Of a DNA stretch of 47,017 nt, positions 28,043-37,794 are shown piece after piece. This DNA comes from an uncultured Lachnospiraceae bacterium (GTDB taxonomy: Bacteria; Bacillota; Clostridia; Lachnospirales; Lachnospiraceae). The notes beneath the pieces were generated by a model. It did not search any database, was not told where the DNA came from, and saw only the letters and a program-made list of their open reading frames with translations. The stretch is taken from assembly GCA_947178125.1 (NCBI GenBank), contig CAMWXB010000029.1:1-47017 (forward strand), read 5' to 3'. Numbering within the stretch: the stretch's first letter is position 1; each line of letters starts with the position of its first letter. Made by a program: the position numbers and the translations under genes.

Positions 28043-29032
28043 TCATTCCGTATCCGAAGGATAGCTGACACCCCATTCCTTCCGAAAGGAATCCATCATT
28101 TCCATGACTTCCAGCGTATCCTGATGTCTCATGGAAGGACATTCTCTTTGTCCTTTCCGGATACAGTCTATTGTTTCCAGTATTTCGTATTCATATCCGT
28201 TCACCCGTTCCGGCAGGGGAATGGTCCTGCAAAGTTCCCGCTTTTCATCATATATTTTTATCTCCTGCGGGTTGTTGATATTCTCAATGACCATAAGCCC
28301 CTCGGAACCGTAAAAAATACCCTGTCTGTCGGACATACCATAAATACCGGAATTCAAAATGGCAAGCCTCCCGTCTTCATAGGATAACGTTATCACATTC
28401 TGTCCATCCACGCCGGTTTCTGTCAAATGTACGACTGACTGCTTCTTCACGATGCTGTTCCCAAAGTGCATCAGGGCAAAATTCAGCGTATAAACACCGA
28501 CATCGAGCAGCGCACCGCCTGCCAGTTCCGGCCTGATGATCCGCTCCTTTGCGGAAATGACATAACTCAGATTGGCGGTCAGCGTCTTTACCTCTCCGAT
28601 AACGCCCTCTGCAAGCAAATCGTTAATGATCTTCCTGGAAGGCATATAGCGGGTCCAGACAGCTTCCGTTACAAGAACATCCCGCTCCTTTGCCAGACGG
28701 AATATCTCTTCCGCCTGCGCCCTGGTCGTCGTAAAGGCTTTCTCACAAAGTACATGTTTACCGGCTTCAATACATAATTTCATATGCTGATAGTGATGAG
28801 AATGGGGCGTTGCGATATAAACGAGTTCGACCGCTTCATCCGCCAGCATTTCTTCATAAGAACCATACGCTTTCTGAAATCCATATTGTTTTGCAAAAGC
28901 CTGTGCCTTTTTGATATCTCTTGAAGCAACGGCATAGCATTCCACTTCCTCGAGTTCCCGCATCGTAACCGCCAGTGTTCCGGCAATATTTCCCGCTCCT
29001 AAAATCGCCGTTTTGGTAGAAAAATTCTTCAT
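28043..29032 (-). CDS. Gfo/Idh/MocA-family oxidoreductase
   Basis: 329 residues. NAD(P)-binding Rossmann domain with TAILGAGNIAGTLA at the start and the catalytic Lys in LCEKAFTTT (about 95). The C-terminal alpha/beta domain follows. The phrase EAVWTRYMPSRKIINDLL is that of the dihydrodiol dehydrogenase/xylose dehydrogenase subgroup, so a sugar or polyol substrate is likely but unproven. ATGs at 29044 and 29032 are both possible; the upstream one abuts its ribosome site. It is unrelated in context to the second Gfo/Idh/MocA gene at 34.9 kb. Confidence 0.88.
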   Translation of the reverse strand: MKNFSTKTAILGAGNIAGTLAVTMRELEEVECYAVASRDIKKAQAFAKQYGFQKAYGSYEEMLADEAVELVYIATPHSHHYQHMKLCIEAGKHVLCEKAFTTTRAQAEEIFRLAKERDVLVTEAVWTRYMPSRKIINDLLAEGVIGEVKTLTANLSYVISAKERIIRPELAGGALLDVGVYTLNFALMHFGNSIVKKQSVVHLTETGVDGQNVITLSYEDGRLAILNSGIYGMSDRQGIFYGSEGLMVIENINNPQEIKIYDEKRELCRTIPLPERVNGYEYEILETIDCIRKGQRECPSMRHQDTLEVMEMMDSFRKEWGVSYPSDTE

Positions 29033-29058
29033 ACAAATCACCATGCCCTTCTCTTGAT

Positions 29059-29108
29059 TTGCGAACTGTGGAACGACGTTGAAAGCGTCCTGATACCAGT
29101 ATTCGCAA
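29059..29108. repeat. Inverted repeat between lipoprotein and oxidoreductase genes
   Basis: TTGCGAA (29059-29065) and TTCGCAA (29102-29108) are perfect arms, extended by CTG/CAG with a 2-base bulge, around an inner GACG/CGTC stem. No T-run follows on either strand. It is probably an intercistronic RNA structure. Confidence 0.4.
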
Positions 29109-29134
29109 GACCAACAAGTTTATTTAACGCCTCC

Positions 29135-30136
29135 CTATGAACACCCTATTGCCCGCCAAAGCTGAAACGTATAGTTCGTGTTATAAGTCCTCACATACAA
29201 AATATCATCCTTCCGGATAATATAATCCGCCATTGATTTGATCGGAATCTGCTCGATGAGGCTCCCGTCCAGCCGGTTTACCAGATTCAGATAATCCGGT
29301 TCGTTCGTGAATCCATAGCCGCATACGATCGTATTGTCTATGATTTCAAAAGTTCTTCCATTCGTCATGCAGGGAGCGCTTTTCCATATGACATGATTGT
29401 CATTTAAGTCAATTGCGACCAGATACCCCGTATGGGGACAGGATTCCGTATAGGTATTATGCGCAACTGCCACATAGAGCACGTCGTCCACAGACTGCGC
29501 CCACCAGATTCTCTGCTCTACAAAATCGTAATCTCCTTCTTTGATATTATCCGTATACCGGTAATCGGAAAATTCCAGACATTTCACAAATGTTCCACTC
29601 TCTTTTTCATAAATGCTCAGCAGATAGCCGGAAGCATAGTCATCGCCCAGAATTTCATACCTATAAGCATCATCTTCCATATGAAAAGAATCGAATGCAG
29701 GCAGTTCGTTCTGCGCAAACCACTCGTCCGTATCGGTAATCGCATTTGCCTCCTCTGTCAACATCTCCAGCGAAAGCGACATATCATCTTCCGATGCGAT
29801 CGATTCTGTCAGATAATATTCCTGACTCGGATTTTCCACCAGAATTTCGGTCGGTTCCAGATTCTCCACCGGAGATTCTTCCTCCCCGGCGGCCGTTTCA
29901 GGCCTTTCCGGCTCTCCTTCGGCTCCCTGTTCCGGTTCCACCGGAATATCTTCGGCATTATTCTCGGATTCTCCCAAAGCATCAGCCGTTTCCTGCTCTC
30001 CGACGATCTGCACGGAACCGTTCGAGGTTCCCCCTTCTGTTCCGCCGCCTTCTTCTTCATTCTTTTCCGCTTTACCTGCACAGGCTGTCAAAAGGCAGCA
30101 TATTCCTAAGCAGATAAATACCCTCATTCTTTTCAT
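29135..30136 (-). CDS. Acidic lipoprotein of unknown function
   Basis: 333 residues. Signal peptide with lipobox LTAC (Cys 19). A Glu/Gly/Pro-rich linker (about 25-100) leads to a folded domain (about 130-333) containing repeats that look like beta-propeller or PQQ-like blades: DVLYVAVAHNTY, TGYLVAIDLNDNHVIWKSAPC, LVNRLDGSLIEQIPI. I do not recognise a named family. AAGGGG lies 9 bases before the ATG at 30136. It follows the broken YkgJ gene. Confidence 0.7.
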   Translation of the reverse strand: MKRMRVFICLGICCLLTACAGKAEKNEEEGGGTEGGTSNGSVQIVGEQETADALGESENNAEDIPVEPEQGAEGEPERPETAAGEEESPVENLEPTEILVENPSQEYYLTESIASEDDMSLSLEMLTEEANAITDTDEWFAQNELPAFDSFHMEDDAYRYEILGDDYASGYLLSIYEKESGTFVKCLEFSDYRYTDNIKEGDYDFVEQRIWWAQSVDDVLYVAVAHNTYTESCPHTGYLVAIDLNDNHVIWKSAPCMTNGRTFEIIDNTIVCGYGFTNEPDYLNLVNRLDGSLIEQIPIKSMADYIIRKDDILYVRTYNTNYTFQLWRAIGCS

Positions 30137-30229
30137 CTTCCTGTTCCCCTTTTCCCTTATACATCTTTCTTGATCCGGTTGTTTGAATCCGGTTTTTCTT
30201 AATTCCTGTTTTTCTCCCACTTTTTGTTC

Positions 30230-30853
30230 TTACCGTATAAAGCACTGCAGCCGCTCTTCGAACTGTCCAAAAAAATCTTCCGGCATATACTGCTTTTCAT
30301 AAAAAATATGCAATAGTTCCATATTCCTGTTCTTTATCATATCCGGCTCGAATTCTTCCTTTTCGGCAATCTCTTTCTGCAGATTCTTACGCAGATCATG
30401 CCATTTGACCAGAAAGTCCGTATAGCTTCTGCTGTCCGGTATATCCAGCCACTTTTTGACCTTGACCTTCGTTCTGTCCTTCGGGCAGACATCCTCTAAC
30501 AGAAAGTACTGCAGTTTTTTCCCTTCATAATTTCTGCCGAGCGGAAAAAGCCGACATAAACCCGGCCGGAAAGCATGAATCCCACATCGTCCCTTCTGAT
30601 TCAGGAAACCGCAGCACTCCGCTTCTCCCTACATTTTCAGATTCGGCAGAATCAGCCTTTCTTCCATATGAAGTTCTATCTTTTCCTGCATCAACCCGGC
30701 AAATGTTTCCCCTAAATGCGTCTCCAGCTGCCAGATATCGTATGGATCGAGCAGAATGGACTGCCCCATGCCGCGGCAACAGTCAGAACAGCCTTTACAG
30801 TCATTGCAGCCGGCTCTGACCATATCGTTCAAGTCAAATAACTTTGTATCCAT
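30230..30853 (-). pseudogene. YkgJ-family Cys-cluster gene interrupted by in-frame TAG
   Basis: A 206-residue reading frame is intact except for one TAG at 30629-30631 after codon 74. Before it: MDTKLFDLNDMVRAGCNDC and a CxxCxxCC metal cluster (CNDCKGCSDCC). After it, in the same frame: ECCGFLNQKGRCGIHAFRPG then LCRLFPLGR, the second cysteine half of YkgJ-type zinc or iron binding proteins, then a helical tail ending CFIR-TAA at 30230. I checked each codon of the second half and found no further stop or frameshift. AAAGGA precedes the ATG. Likely a recent nonsense mutation; suppression or a sequence error are alternatives. Confidence 0.8.
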
Positions 30854-30903
30854 CCTTTTGTTCCTTTATCAATATAATTTCGCTCATCGGCAATGTCCGG
30901 CTG

Positions 30904-32712
30904 TCAGTCTTTTGTCAGCAGCATCCCGCTGATCGTCGGTTTGTACCATTCAAAATATGGCTTACCGAATTGAATCCCCTCACTGTACCTGATTTGGAAA
31001 TGGTTCAGATATAATACCGTATTTTCATCAATCTGTATGCGGTTATCCTCACGCATCGCATCGCTCATCTCCGTACTGTCAGCATCCGGATGTTCCGCCT
31101 CATACAGCATACATTTCCATGCAAAATCACTAATATCAACCGTTATTATTTCTCCCGTTGCGCGCCTGGCGAACTGGAAAGCAGTAAAATCGATGGGAAT
31201 GCCGCTTCCATAAAAAATCACTTCTTTTTCCCCATTCTCATTCGGATAAAATGCTTCTATCGGGCCGTCAGCTTTCATACTATAACAGTCGTTCTGATTC
31301 AGCATATCCATCGTTTGATAATCTTCCACATTCAACGTTCCCACAAGCTGGCAGCAATGAATCGAATGCGTGTCGTAGCTGGTCATATGAGGATCCATTT
31401 CTGACTGTACATCCAACATCTGCACGAAATCTTTCTCATAAATATCATATTCTGCCACGATATCCTTTGTCTGTGCCTGATACTTTAAGTATTTGTAAGA
31501 GCCTTCCAGACGTTCATATTCAAGACCGGAAATCTCTTTTCCATCCAGAACCGCCTGATAATACTTTTTCAGGAAAGACTGCTGGCAGAAGTTTGAAACA
31601 CGATACATATTAATGCCGGGCACAAAAACGGCAATGACGATCAATGTACCCAGAAACAGCAGCATCGTTTCACGCTTCTCTTTCAGGAAACGCCAGATAA
31701 GCAATGTTCCGGTTTCAAACAAGATAAGCGCCATTCCCATATACCGTCCCGGCGTCACTCCGTATTGACCAATCCGGACAATCATGGAATAAAGCTGTAA
31801 ACAAATAAGAGGGGCGAACAAGTACGGCAGCTTGGAGAATATTTTAAAATATCGAGTGTTATCATCGTAGTACGCGAACATGAGCCAGACCGGCATTCCC
31901 AAACAGAACAGCGCGGATACGATGGAAAATACCTCGTTCGACGGAATTTCCCATAAAATAACAATTTTTATTACATAAAGATATACGATTGCCATTCCAC
32001 AGGCCGATAAGACCATCAGAATATATTTCACGATCGTCTTCAAAAAAGCGCCCGGTTCATTTCCCATATCGCGGATGGCAATGATGCACATCGGCGCCAG
32101 ATAGAAGCCGATGATGAGAATTTCACAGCATATCTCCAAATCGGAATAACTGTCTAAGAGCAGTGTATCAATGATTCCTATGATGAACAATACGCCAAAA
32201 GATAAAAGCCAGAATACAATACAGGTTTTCATCAGATTGGAAAATACTTTCAGCGCGTATTCCGAAAACCCGATTCCCGATTTCTTATAACTGCAGTAAA
32301 CCGTTCCGATTATCAGAAGAAGCAGATAACCATATAAAAACCGTTCCGTCAGTTCCGCCAGAACATCGCCTGAAATATGCGCAATCTGCATATCCGCATC
32401 CAGGTCTGTGCCGAAGGCGGCGGGTACCGCAATGACGGCTGCAGCGATCAGCGCGCACACTTTCCCTTTTTTTCGCTCCGTCAGAACAGTTTCCACAAAA
32501 ACAGCCCCAAAGCAGAAATACAGAAGCGCTCTGCTTACTACCATGAAAACAGACTCATCAAAAACAGTCACCTCATATTCATTTGTCAGCGCTATTAAAA
32601 TGGCCGTATAAAGCGTAGTGAGCACAATCCCGACAAGCGTGACCCTGTAATCCGCAAACGATGCTCTTATTTTTGCATAAAAGCTTTTTATCGTTTTTTC
32701 CCATATCTTCAT
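30904..32712 (-). CDS. DUF4153 membrane protein
   Basis: 602 residues. About eleven or twelve membrane helices occupy residues 25-390 and a soluble, probably extracytoplasmic domain of about 200 residues ends the protein (from MYRVSNFCQQSFLKKYYQAV). The arrangement matches DUF4153 proteins, whose role is not established. GGAGG 5 bases before the ATG at 32712 decides the start over 32748. The YkgJ-type gene follows after 50 bases. A shortened paralogue lies at 44502-45245. Confidence 0.8.
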   Translation of the reverse strand: MKIWEKTIKSFYAKIRASFADYRVTLVGIVLTTLYTAILIALTNEYEVTVFDESVFMVVSRALLYFCFGAVFVETVLTERKKGKVCALIAAAVIAVPAAFGTDLDADMQIAHISGDVLAELTERFLYGYLLLLIIGTVYCSYKKSGIGFSEYALKVFSNLMKTCIVFWLLSFGVLFIIGIIDTLLLDSYSDLEICCEILIIGFYLAPMCIIAIRDMGNEPGAFLKTIVKYILMVLSACGMAIVYLYVIKIVILWEIPSNEVFSIVSALFCLGMPVWLMFAYYDDNTRYFKIFSKLPYLFAPLICLQLYSMIVRIGQYGVTPGRYMGMALILFETGTLLIWRFLKEKRETMLLFLGTLIVIAVFVPGINMYRVSNFCQQSFLKKYYQAVLDGKEISGLEYERLEGSYKYLKYQAQTKDIVAEYDIYEKDFVQMLDVQSEMDPHMTSYDTHSIHCCQLVGTLNVEDYQTMDMLNQNDCYSMKADGPIEAFYPNENGEKEVIFYGSGIPIDFTAFQFARRATGEIITVDISDFAWKCMLYEAEHPDADSTEMSDAMREDNRIQIDENTVLYLNHFQIRYSEGIQFGKPYFEWYKPTISGMLLTKD

Positions 32713-32822
32713 GTGAACCTCCATGCCGCTCCCGGCGGCACAAACCACCTCTTTCTCCCAACCTGCGATACCAGTTATTTGAAAAGCAGGACCACGGCTT
32801 CCCTAATCCTGCTTTTCCATCT

Positions 32823-33365
32823 TTAATAGTTTTCTGCACTGATTTCAAAATAACTTTGCGGATGTGCACACGTCGGACAGACTTCCGGTGCATTCGTTCC
32901 GACAACAATATGTCCGCAGTTGCGGCACTCCCATACTTTTACTTCGCTCTTTGCAAAGACAGCTGCCGTTTCCACATTTTTCAGCAATGCGCGGTAGCGT
33001 TCCTCATGATGCTTCTCAATCGCGCCGACCAGACGGAATTTCGCGGCAAGCTCCGGAAAACCTTCTTCCTCCGCCGTCTTGGCAAATCCCTCATACATAT
33101 CCGTCCACTCGAAATTCTCTCCTTCTGCAGCGGCCGCAAGATTTTCTGCCGTACTGCCGATGCCGCTCAATTCTTTGAGCCACATTTTAGCATGCTCGCG
33201 CTCATTTTCAGCTGTTTTTAAAAAAATCGAAGAAATCTGCTCAAAGCCCTCTTTTTTCGCAACAGATGCAAAATAGGTGTATTTATTCCTCGCACCCGAC
33301 TCCCCCGAAAAAGCCGCCTGGAGATTTTTCTCCGTCTGTGTTCCCGCATATTTGTTCTGTGCCAT
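32823..33365 (-). CDS. rbr: Rubrerythrin
   Basis: 180 residues. A non-haem diiron peroxidase that reduces hydrogen peroxide in anaerobes. The four-helix ferritin-like domain carries Glu-rich ligand helices ([31 protein letters not shown]). The C-terminal rubredoxin knuckles are CRNCGH and CPTCAHP. AAGGAGG precedes the ATG by 7 bases. It stands alone, with 129 bases and an operon terminator behind its promoter side. Confidence 0.95.
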   Translation of the reverse strand: MAQNKYAGTQTEKNLQAAFSGESGARNKYTYFASVAKKEGFEQISSIFLKTAENEREHAKMWLKELSGIGSTAENLAAAAEGENFEWTDMYEGFAKTAEEEGFPELAAKFRLVGAIEKHHEERYRALLKNVETAAVFAKSEVKVWECRNCGHIVVGTNAPEVCPTCAHPQSYFEISAENY

Positions 33366-33446
33366 AACTTATCCTCCTTATCTCCCAGAAAATGGTATCT
33401 GTATTTTATGTATCATATCATCCCCTGGGAGAAAAGGCAAGCTTTC

Positions 33447-33479
33447 AAAAGGGAACGGTTCTCACTGCCGTTCCCTTTT
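33447..33479 (-). terminator. Terminator of the GH13_18-to-GH4 operon
   Basis: A perfect 11-bp stem AAAAGGGAACG / CGTTCCCTTTT with an 11-base loop, beginning 16 bases beyond the GH4 stop. The TTTT of the minus-strand arm ends the transcript. It could also act weakly in the other direction. Confidence 0.8.
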
Positions 33480-33495
33480 CCGCATAATCGTATCA

Positions 33496-34875
33496 TTAAC
33501 GTAAAGATTCATAATCCGGCAGATACTGCCGTGTATTTTCGAACATTCTTGAAAAAAGTTCCTTCGCCTGTTTCAAATTGAGCTGTGCCGCAATCGGGTC
33601 ATTCAGGAAAGCACCGAATGCAAGCTGTGTATCCCTTTCCAAAGCAGCCTTTAATATCATCTCCTGATTCTGCATATGCCTGCCCATCAAAAGTTTTACG
33701 CCGTCAGGAAGCGCGCCCGCCATAATTGGTTTTACGGAATCTCTGGAGAAAAGCGCATTGGTCTCCACCACAATTTCATGCGGTGCCTCAAGCTGTCCTT
33801 TATTTGGAAGGTTCACATTGGTAACAATTTCTCCCAGTCCCAATAGCGCTTTCATCTGTGCCACCCCTTCTTCGCCGGAAGGTTCAATGGGAATCGGCAT
33901 TTCCCCGGAGGCGTAGGCCCTGCTCTTTTCATTCAATTCCCTTTTGTTATCAATGCGGTAATCGACCGGCGTCAGCGCGTATCCCCATGCTTCCACCGTC
34001 TCCGGATTTTTAAGATATTCCGGCACAAATTCAGCCAAATGCCGGTCTCCCGCCGCTGCGATCACTCCATATCTCCTGAACAGATCGAACTTCACTTTAT
34101 TCTGCGACATAAAATGAAAATCCGTCACTTTATCACAAATGCCTTCCTGATAGTGCTTTTCCACAAAACGCGCATAGATGGGAAACAGATCCATCTTTTG
34201 ATAGGAAGCCTCCGTAATCCATGTAAAATGGTTGATACCCGCCACGTTCGTCCGAAGCTTATGCCTGTCATCCTCTTCGATTCCAAGCTCTTCCCTGAGC
34301 GCCATCAGCAAAAGCCGCTGCGCACCAAATACTTCATGGCAGCATCCAAAAGCCTTGATATCAGGAAATATCCGATACAGCGCTCCTGTACAGATTGACA
34401 TGGGATTGGTATAATTAATGACCCAGGCTTTCGGACAATATGTTCTGACCGCACGCGCGATCACTTCATACATTGGAATCGTTCTCAATGCACGAAAGAT
34501 CCCGCCAGGTCCTACGGTATCCCCAACGGATTGCCAAATACCATATGCTTCCGGTTCATGCACATCGGAGCGCATCTCCTCAAAGCCGGCCGGCAATATG
34601 GAAATAATAACAAAATCAGCTCCCGTAAGCCCCTCCGCCAAAGAAGATGCCGTTATAAAGTTCCATTTGCTTTTTGCACCTTCATATGCAAAGAGCCTGT
34701 TTCCAATAGCTTCATTTGCCCTTGCCGCTTCCATATCGATATCATATAACCGAATGGTCCCCGAAATCGCTTCTTCCAGATAGAGATCGCTCATCAGTTT
34801 CCATGCCCATCCCTGTGATCCACCGCCAATATAGCAGATTTGAATATCATCGCATCTTTTTTCATCATATTCCAT
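33496..34875 (-). CDS. GH4 family NAD-dependent glycosidase, LplD-like
   Basis: 459 residues. GH4 enzymes oxidise the sugar at C3 with NAD+, eliminate the aglycone and re-reduce, with a divalent metal. The Rossmann motif is YIGGGSQGWAWKL. The metal-binding Cys-His is in FGCCHEVFGAQ, INYTNPMSICTGA is typical, and the second metal His is in GINHFTW. These phrases resemble LplD-type alpha-galacturonidase or alpha-glucosidase members more than the phospho-glycosidases. GGGAGG lies before the start; I prefer the ATG at 34875 over the GTG at 34881. It is the last gene of the operon. Confidence 0.88.
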   Translation of the reverse strand: MEYDEKRCDDIQICYIGGGSQGWAWKLMSDLYLEEAISGTIRLYDIDMEAARANEAIGNRLFAYEGAKSKWNFITASSLAEGLTGADFVIISILPAGFEEMRSDVHEPEAYGIWQSVGDTVGPGGIFRALRTIPMYEVIARAVRTYCPKAWVINYTNPMSICTGALYRIFPDIKAFGCCHEVFGAQRLLLMALREELGIEEDDRHKLRTNVAGINHFTWITEASYQKMDLFPIYARFVEKHYQEGICDKVTDFHFMSQNKVKFDLFRRYGVIAAAGDRHLAEFVPEYLKNPETVEAWGYALTPVDYRIDNKRELNEKSRAYASGEMPIPIEPSGEEGVAQMKALLGLGEIVTNVNLPNKGQLEAPHEIVVETNALFSRDSVKPIMAGALPDGVKLLMGRHMQNQEMILKAALERDTQLAFGAFLNDPIAAQLNLKQAKELFSRMFENTRQYLPDYESLR

Positions 34876-34911
34876 TTTCACATATCCCTCCCATTCCGCT
34901 GCATTACGGCT

Positions 34912-35907
34912 TTATTCATAGCATACCTTCTCGGACTTCCCGGTCTGCGCTGATCTGTAGATGGCTTCCACCACCTGCAAGACTTTTAACGCTTCTCTTC
35001 CATTTACCAGTGAAGGTTTTCCATTGAGAATACTTTCCGTAATTTCCTCAAGCTGAAGTCTGTGAGGAAATTCCGTTTCCTGTGTTTCATATGCTTCCTC
35101 ACCTTCAATTTTCCATTCCTTTACGCTGTTATTCTGCAAGATCACACTCCCCCTGCTTCCATTTATATCGATTCTGGTATAAAAACCCGGAATGGCTACT
35201 GTGCTCGCCTCCAAGATTCCCAGCGCGCCATTTTTGAACCTGACCGATGCCATACACAAATCCTCCACATCAATCCTTTCATGCCCCCTTGTGGCGCAAT
35301 AGGCGAACACCTCATCCACTTCTCCCATAATATATTGGAACAGGTCCAGCTGATGGATACCCTGGTTCATCAGCGCACCGCCGCCGTCATACTGCCGGGT
35401 TCCACGCCATTCTACCTCATCATAGTATGCCTGTCCCCTGTACCATTTCGTATGACAGCATCCTGCATGCAGTGTCCCGAGCCGCCCTTCCCTGACCGCC
35501 TTAATGAGTTCCTTTGTATCCTTATCGTAGCGATGCTGAAAAATGCAGCTCAAGGTCACATTATTTTCATCACAGACACGGATGAGCTGTTTTGCTTTTT
35601 TTACTGATATGTCAATGGGTTTCTCCACGATCACATGCTTCCCCGCCTTTGCCGCCTTCATTCCCATATCGCCATGCATTCCGCTCGCTGTCAGAATGAT
35701 CACGGCATCCACATTTTTATCGCCAAGCATCTCATCCAGATCAGTATAAACGAGCGCTCCCGTCTCCGCCGCCGCTTCTTCTGCTCTCTCTTTCGATTTA
35801 TCGCATACGGCATACAGCACTGCTTTTTCCATCTGCTTCAGTGCCCTGATGTGAGTCCTGGAAATGGCGCCGCAGCCTACGATCGCATAATTTATCTTTC
35901 TACTCAT
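34912..35907 (-). CDS. Gfo/Idh/MocA oxidoreductase, YcjS-like position
   Basis: 331 residues. Rossmann opening INYAIVGCGAISRTHIRAL, catalytic Lys in VEKPIDISV, and active-site His in GGGALMNQGIHQLDLF. In the E. coli ycj cluster YcjS oxidises C3 of glucosides with NAD. This gene holds the same place, after the YcjQ-like dehydrogenase (4-base gap). The NQGIHQLD phrase is also seen in sugar-nucleotide 3-dehydrogenases, again a C3 oxidation. GGAGGAG 9 bases before the ATG fixes the start, although the frame runs to 35994. Confidence 0.88.
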   Translation of the reverse strand: MSRKINYAIVGCGAISRTHIRALKQMEKAVLYAVCDKSKERAEEAAAETGALVYTDLDEMLGDKNVDAVIILTASGMHGDMGMKAAKAGKHVIVEKPIDISVKKAKQLIRVCDENNVTLSCIFQHRYDKDTKELIKAVREGRLGTLHAGCCHTKWYRGQAYYDEVEWRGTRQYDGGGALMNQGIHQLDLFQYIMGEVDEVFAYCATRGHERIDVEDLCMASVRFKNGALGILEASTVAIPGFYTRIDINGSRGSVILQNNSVKEWKIEGEEAYETQETEFPHRLQLEEITESILNGKPSLVNGREALKVLQVVEAIYRSAQTGKSEKVCYE

Positions 35908-35911
35908 ACCG

Positions 35912-36904
35912 CTATACTCCTCCCCATGTAATGACAGACGTGATATAGTCCTCCGCTGGATGCAATACATTCGCATATATATCTTGATAGTCATGATGAG
36001 CCGCTCGTTGGGATATCAATTTTTCCACGCATATTCTGCCCTCTGATAAAAAGCGCATAAAGCAGTCCGCATTGTCCTGAAACGTCCAATATCCGGGATA
36101 AGAAGAATCTATGGGATTACAGGAAATATGTGCACCGATGATCTGTATTCCCTTTTTATGCACATCCCGGTAAAAATTAATTTCCGTACTGCCTCTTGTA
36201 CTCCCCAGCATGATCACTCTGCCATACTTTCCCGTCAATCGTATCGCCTGCTCTACCGGTCCCGGCAGTCCCGTGGATTCAATTACCACCTGCGGCAATC
36301 TGCCGTCTCCAATATGCTGCAAAATTTCTTCGATATTTTCCTCTCTGGAATCATGAACATGGGTACAGCCGAGTTCCCTCGCAAGGCAGCGCCTGCTTTC
36401 CACAATGTCGAGTCCGATGAGCGGTGACGCACCGTTTGCCTTTGCAAGCTGCATCGCCATCTGCCCGATCAGCCCAAGCCCTAAGACCAATGTTCTCTCG
36501 CCAAGCTCCAGTCTTGCTTTTCTGACTGCCTGCATGGAAATCACACCAATTCTGACAAATGCAGCCTGTTCAAAGCTGACATCGTCCGGAATATGCACCA
36601 GATTTTTGCACTCCACATTATGGATATTGGCATGCGGCATAATCCCTGCCACTCTGTCGCCTGGTTTAAAATCTGTTACATCTCTTCCGACCTTCAATAC
36701 GACACCAGCTGCGCTGTAGCCAAGAACACGCGGATAATTGTGATCTGTATTTTCCAGCGTCATGATGAATGCGCGTTCTGTCCCCGGACTGACAACAGAA
36801 GCTTTCACTTCGACCGTGACTTCTGCAGCTTTTGGTTCATCTATCGTCTCCTTTTTTAAAAATACAATACCATCCTCCATGGAAGTCAGTCTCATCCTAT
36901 CCAT
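35912..36904 (-). CDS. Medium-chain dehydrogenase, YcjQ-like
   Basis: 330 residues. The N-terminal GroES-like domain has SPGTERAF and LGYSAAGVVLKVG in place of the usual GHExxG zinc motif. The nucleotide-binding motif is VLGLGLIGQMAMQLAKANGA, and STGLPGPVEQAI and SYPGYW follow. E. coli YcjQ has the same style (HGTE and GLGAIGQ motifs, Asp-Tyr-Pro near the end) and interconverts 3-keto-gulosides and gulosides. BchC-like dehydrogenases also look similar, so the substrate is open. The start at 36904 follows an AGGAAAG; the frame runs to 36946. Confidence 0.85.
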   Translation of the reverse strand: MDRMRLTSMEDGIVFLKKETIDEPKAAEVTVEVKASVVSPGTERAFIMTLENTDHNYPRVLGYSAAGVVLKVGRDVTDFKPGDRVAGIMPHANIHNVECKNLVHIPDDVSFEQAAFVRIGVISMQAVRKARLELGERTLVLGLGLIGQMAMQLAKANGASPLIGLDIVESRRCLARELGCTHVHDSREENIEEILQHIGDGRLPQVVIESTGLPGPVEQAIRLTGKYGRVIMLGSTRGSTEINFYRDVHKKGIQIIGAHISCNPIDSSYPGYWTFQDNADCFMRFLSEGRICVEKLISQRAAHHDYQDIYANVLHPAEDYITSVITWGGV

Positions 36905-36948
36905 TTCTCTTTCCTTCCTTTCCAGAAAATTTATACGATTTTCCACTC

Positions 36949-37794
36949 CTATCCTTTTACGCCGCCTTCCGTTGTCCCTTTTTTCATCAAAAACTCACTG
37001 AACGCATACATGATAACAACGGGAACAGAGGTGACGAGCGCTGCTGCCATCATCCGCCCCCAGATATAATCCGGTCGGTTGAACAAAGAATTCAGTCCGA
37101 TTGGCAGCGTAAATAAATCAGCTGAACTCAAGAAGATCGTCGCATATAGAAAGTCATTCCATGCAATCATAAACGCATATACGAACACCGATACAATCCC
37201 CGATACCGAAATGGGGATGACAATGTAAAGAATGCTCTGAACATAATTCAGTCCGTCGATTTTACCAGCCTCTTCTATTTCCTGAGGAATGGTGTCAAAA
37301 AAGCCCTTCAGCATATAAATCGATGTCGGAAGTGTCTGCACTACCATGATAATGATAAGCGCTTCCCTGCGGTTATAAAGTCCGACCGATGACAGCAGCC
37401 TGTACAAAGGCACGATCAACAGGATACCGGAAAACATATAAACACAGTAAAAGCTGTTGCTGATCGTCACTCTCCCAGGAAACCGAAGCTTTGAAAGCGC
37501 ATATCCTGCCATAATACCAAAGATAAGAGAAATCGCAGCAGCCAGCACGGACACAAAAAGACTGTTTCTGAAATATTTTAAAAACGGGAATATATTGGTG
37601 TTAAAGATATCCACATAATGCTGCAGGGTAAGTTTCTCAGGAAGAATCGTAGGCGGCACCTGAATCGCTTCCTTTGCCGTTTTTAAGGATACTGTGATCA
37701 TGAAAAAAAAGGGAACCAGAATAACTGCCATGAGCAGCAAAATCCCTGCATAAAAACATATGCCCCTCAGAATCCTTTTCTTCTTTTTACTCAT
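36949..37794 (-). CDS. Sugar ABC transporter permease, MalG family
   Basis: 281 residues with six membrane helices. The EAA loop is EIEEAGKIDGLNYVQSILYIVIPIS (about 190-215). It pairs with the upstream MalF-type permease and shares 8 bases with it (start inside the end of that gene), so the two are translationally coupled. AAGGTG lies 7 bases before the ATG. No ATP-binding subunit is encoded in the operon; a shared MsmX-type ATPase elsewhere is likely. Confidence 0.93.
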   Translation of the reverse strand: MSKKKKRILRGICFYAGILLLMAVILVPFFFMITVSLKTAKEAIQVPPTILPEKLTLQHYVDIFNTNIFPFLKYFRNSLFVSVLAAAISLIFGIMAGYALSKLRFPGRVTISNSFYCVYMFSGILLIVPLYRLLSSVGLYNRREALIIIMVVQTLPTSIYMLKGFFDTIPQEIEEAGKIDGLNYVQSILYIVIPISVSGIVSVFVYAFMIAWNDFLYATIFLSSADLFTLPIGLNSLFNRPDYIWGRMMAAALVTSVPVVIMYAFSEFLMKKGTTEGGVKG

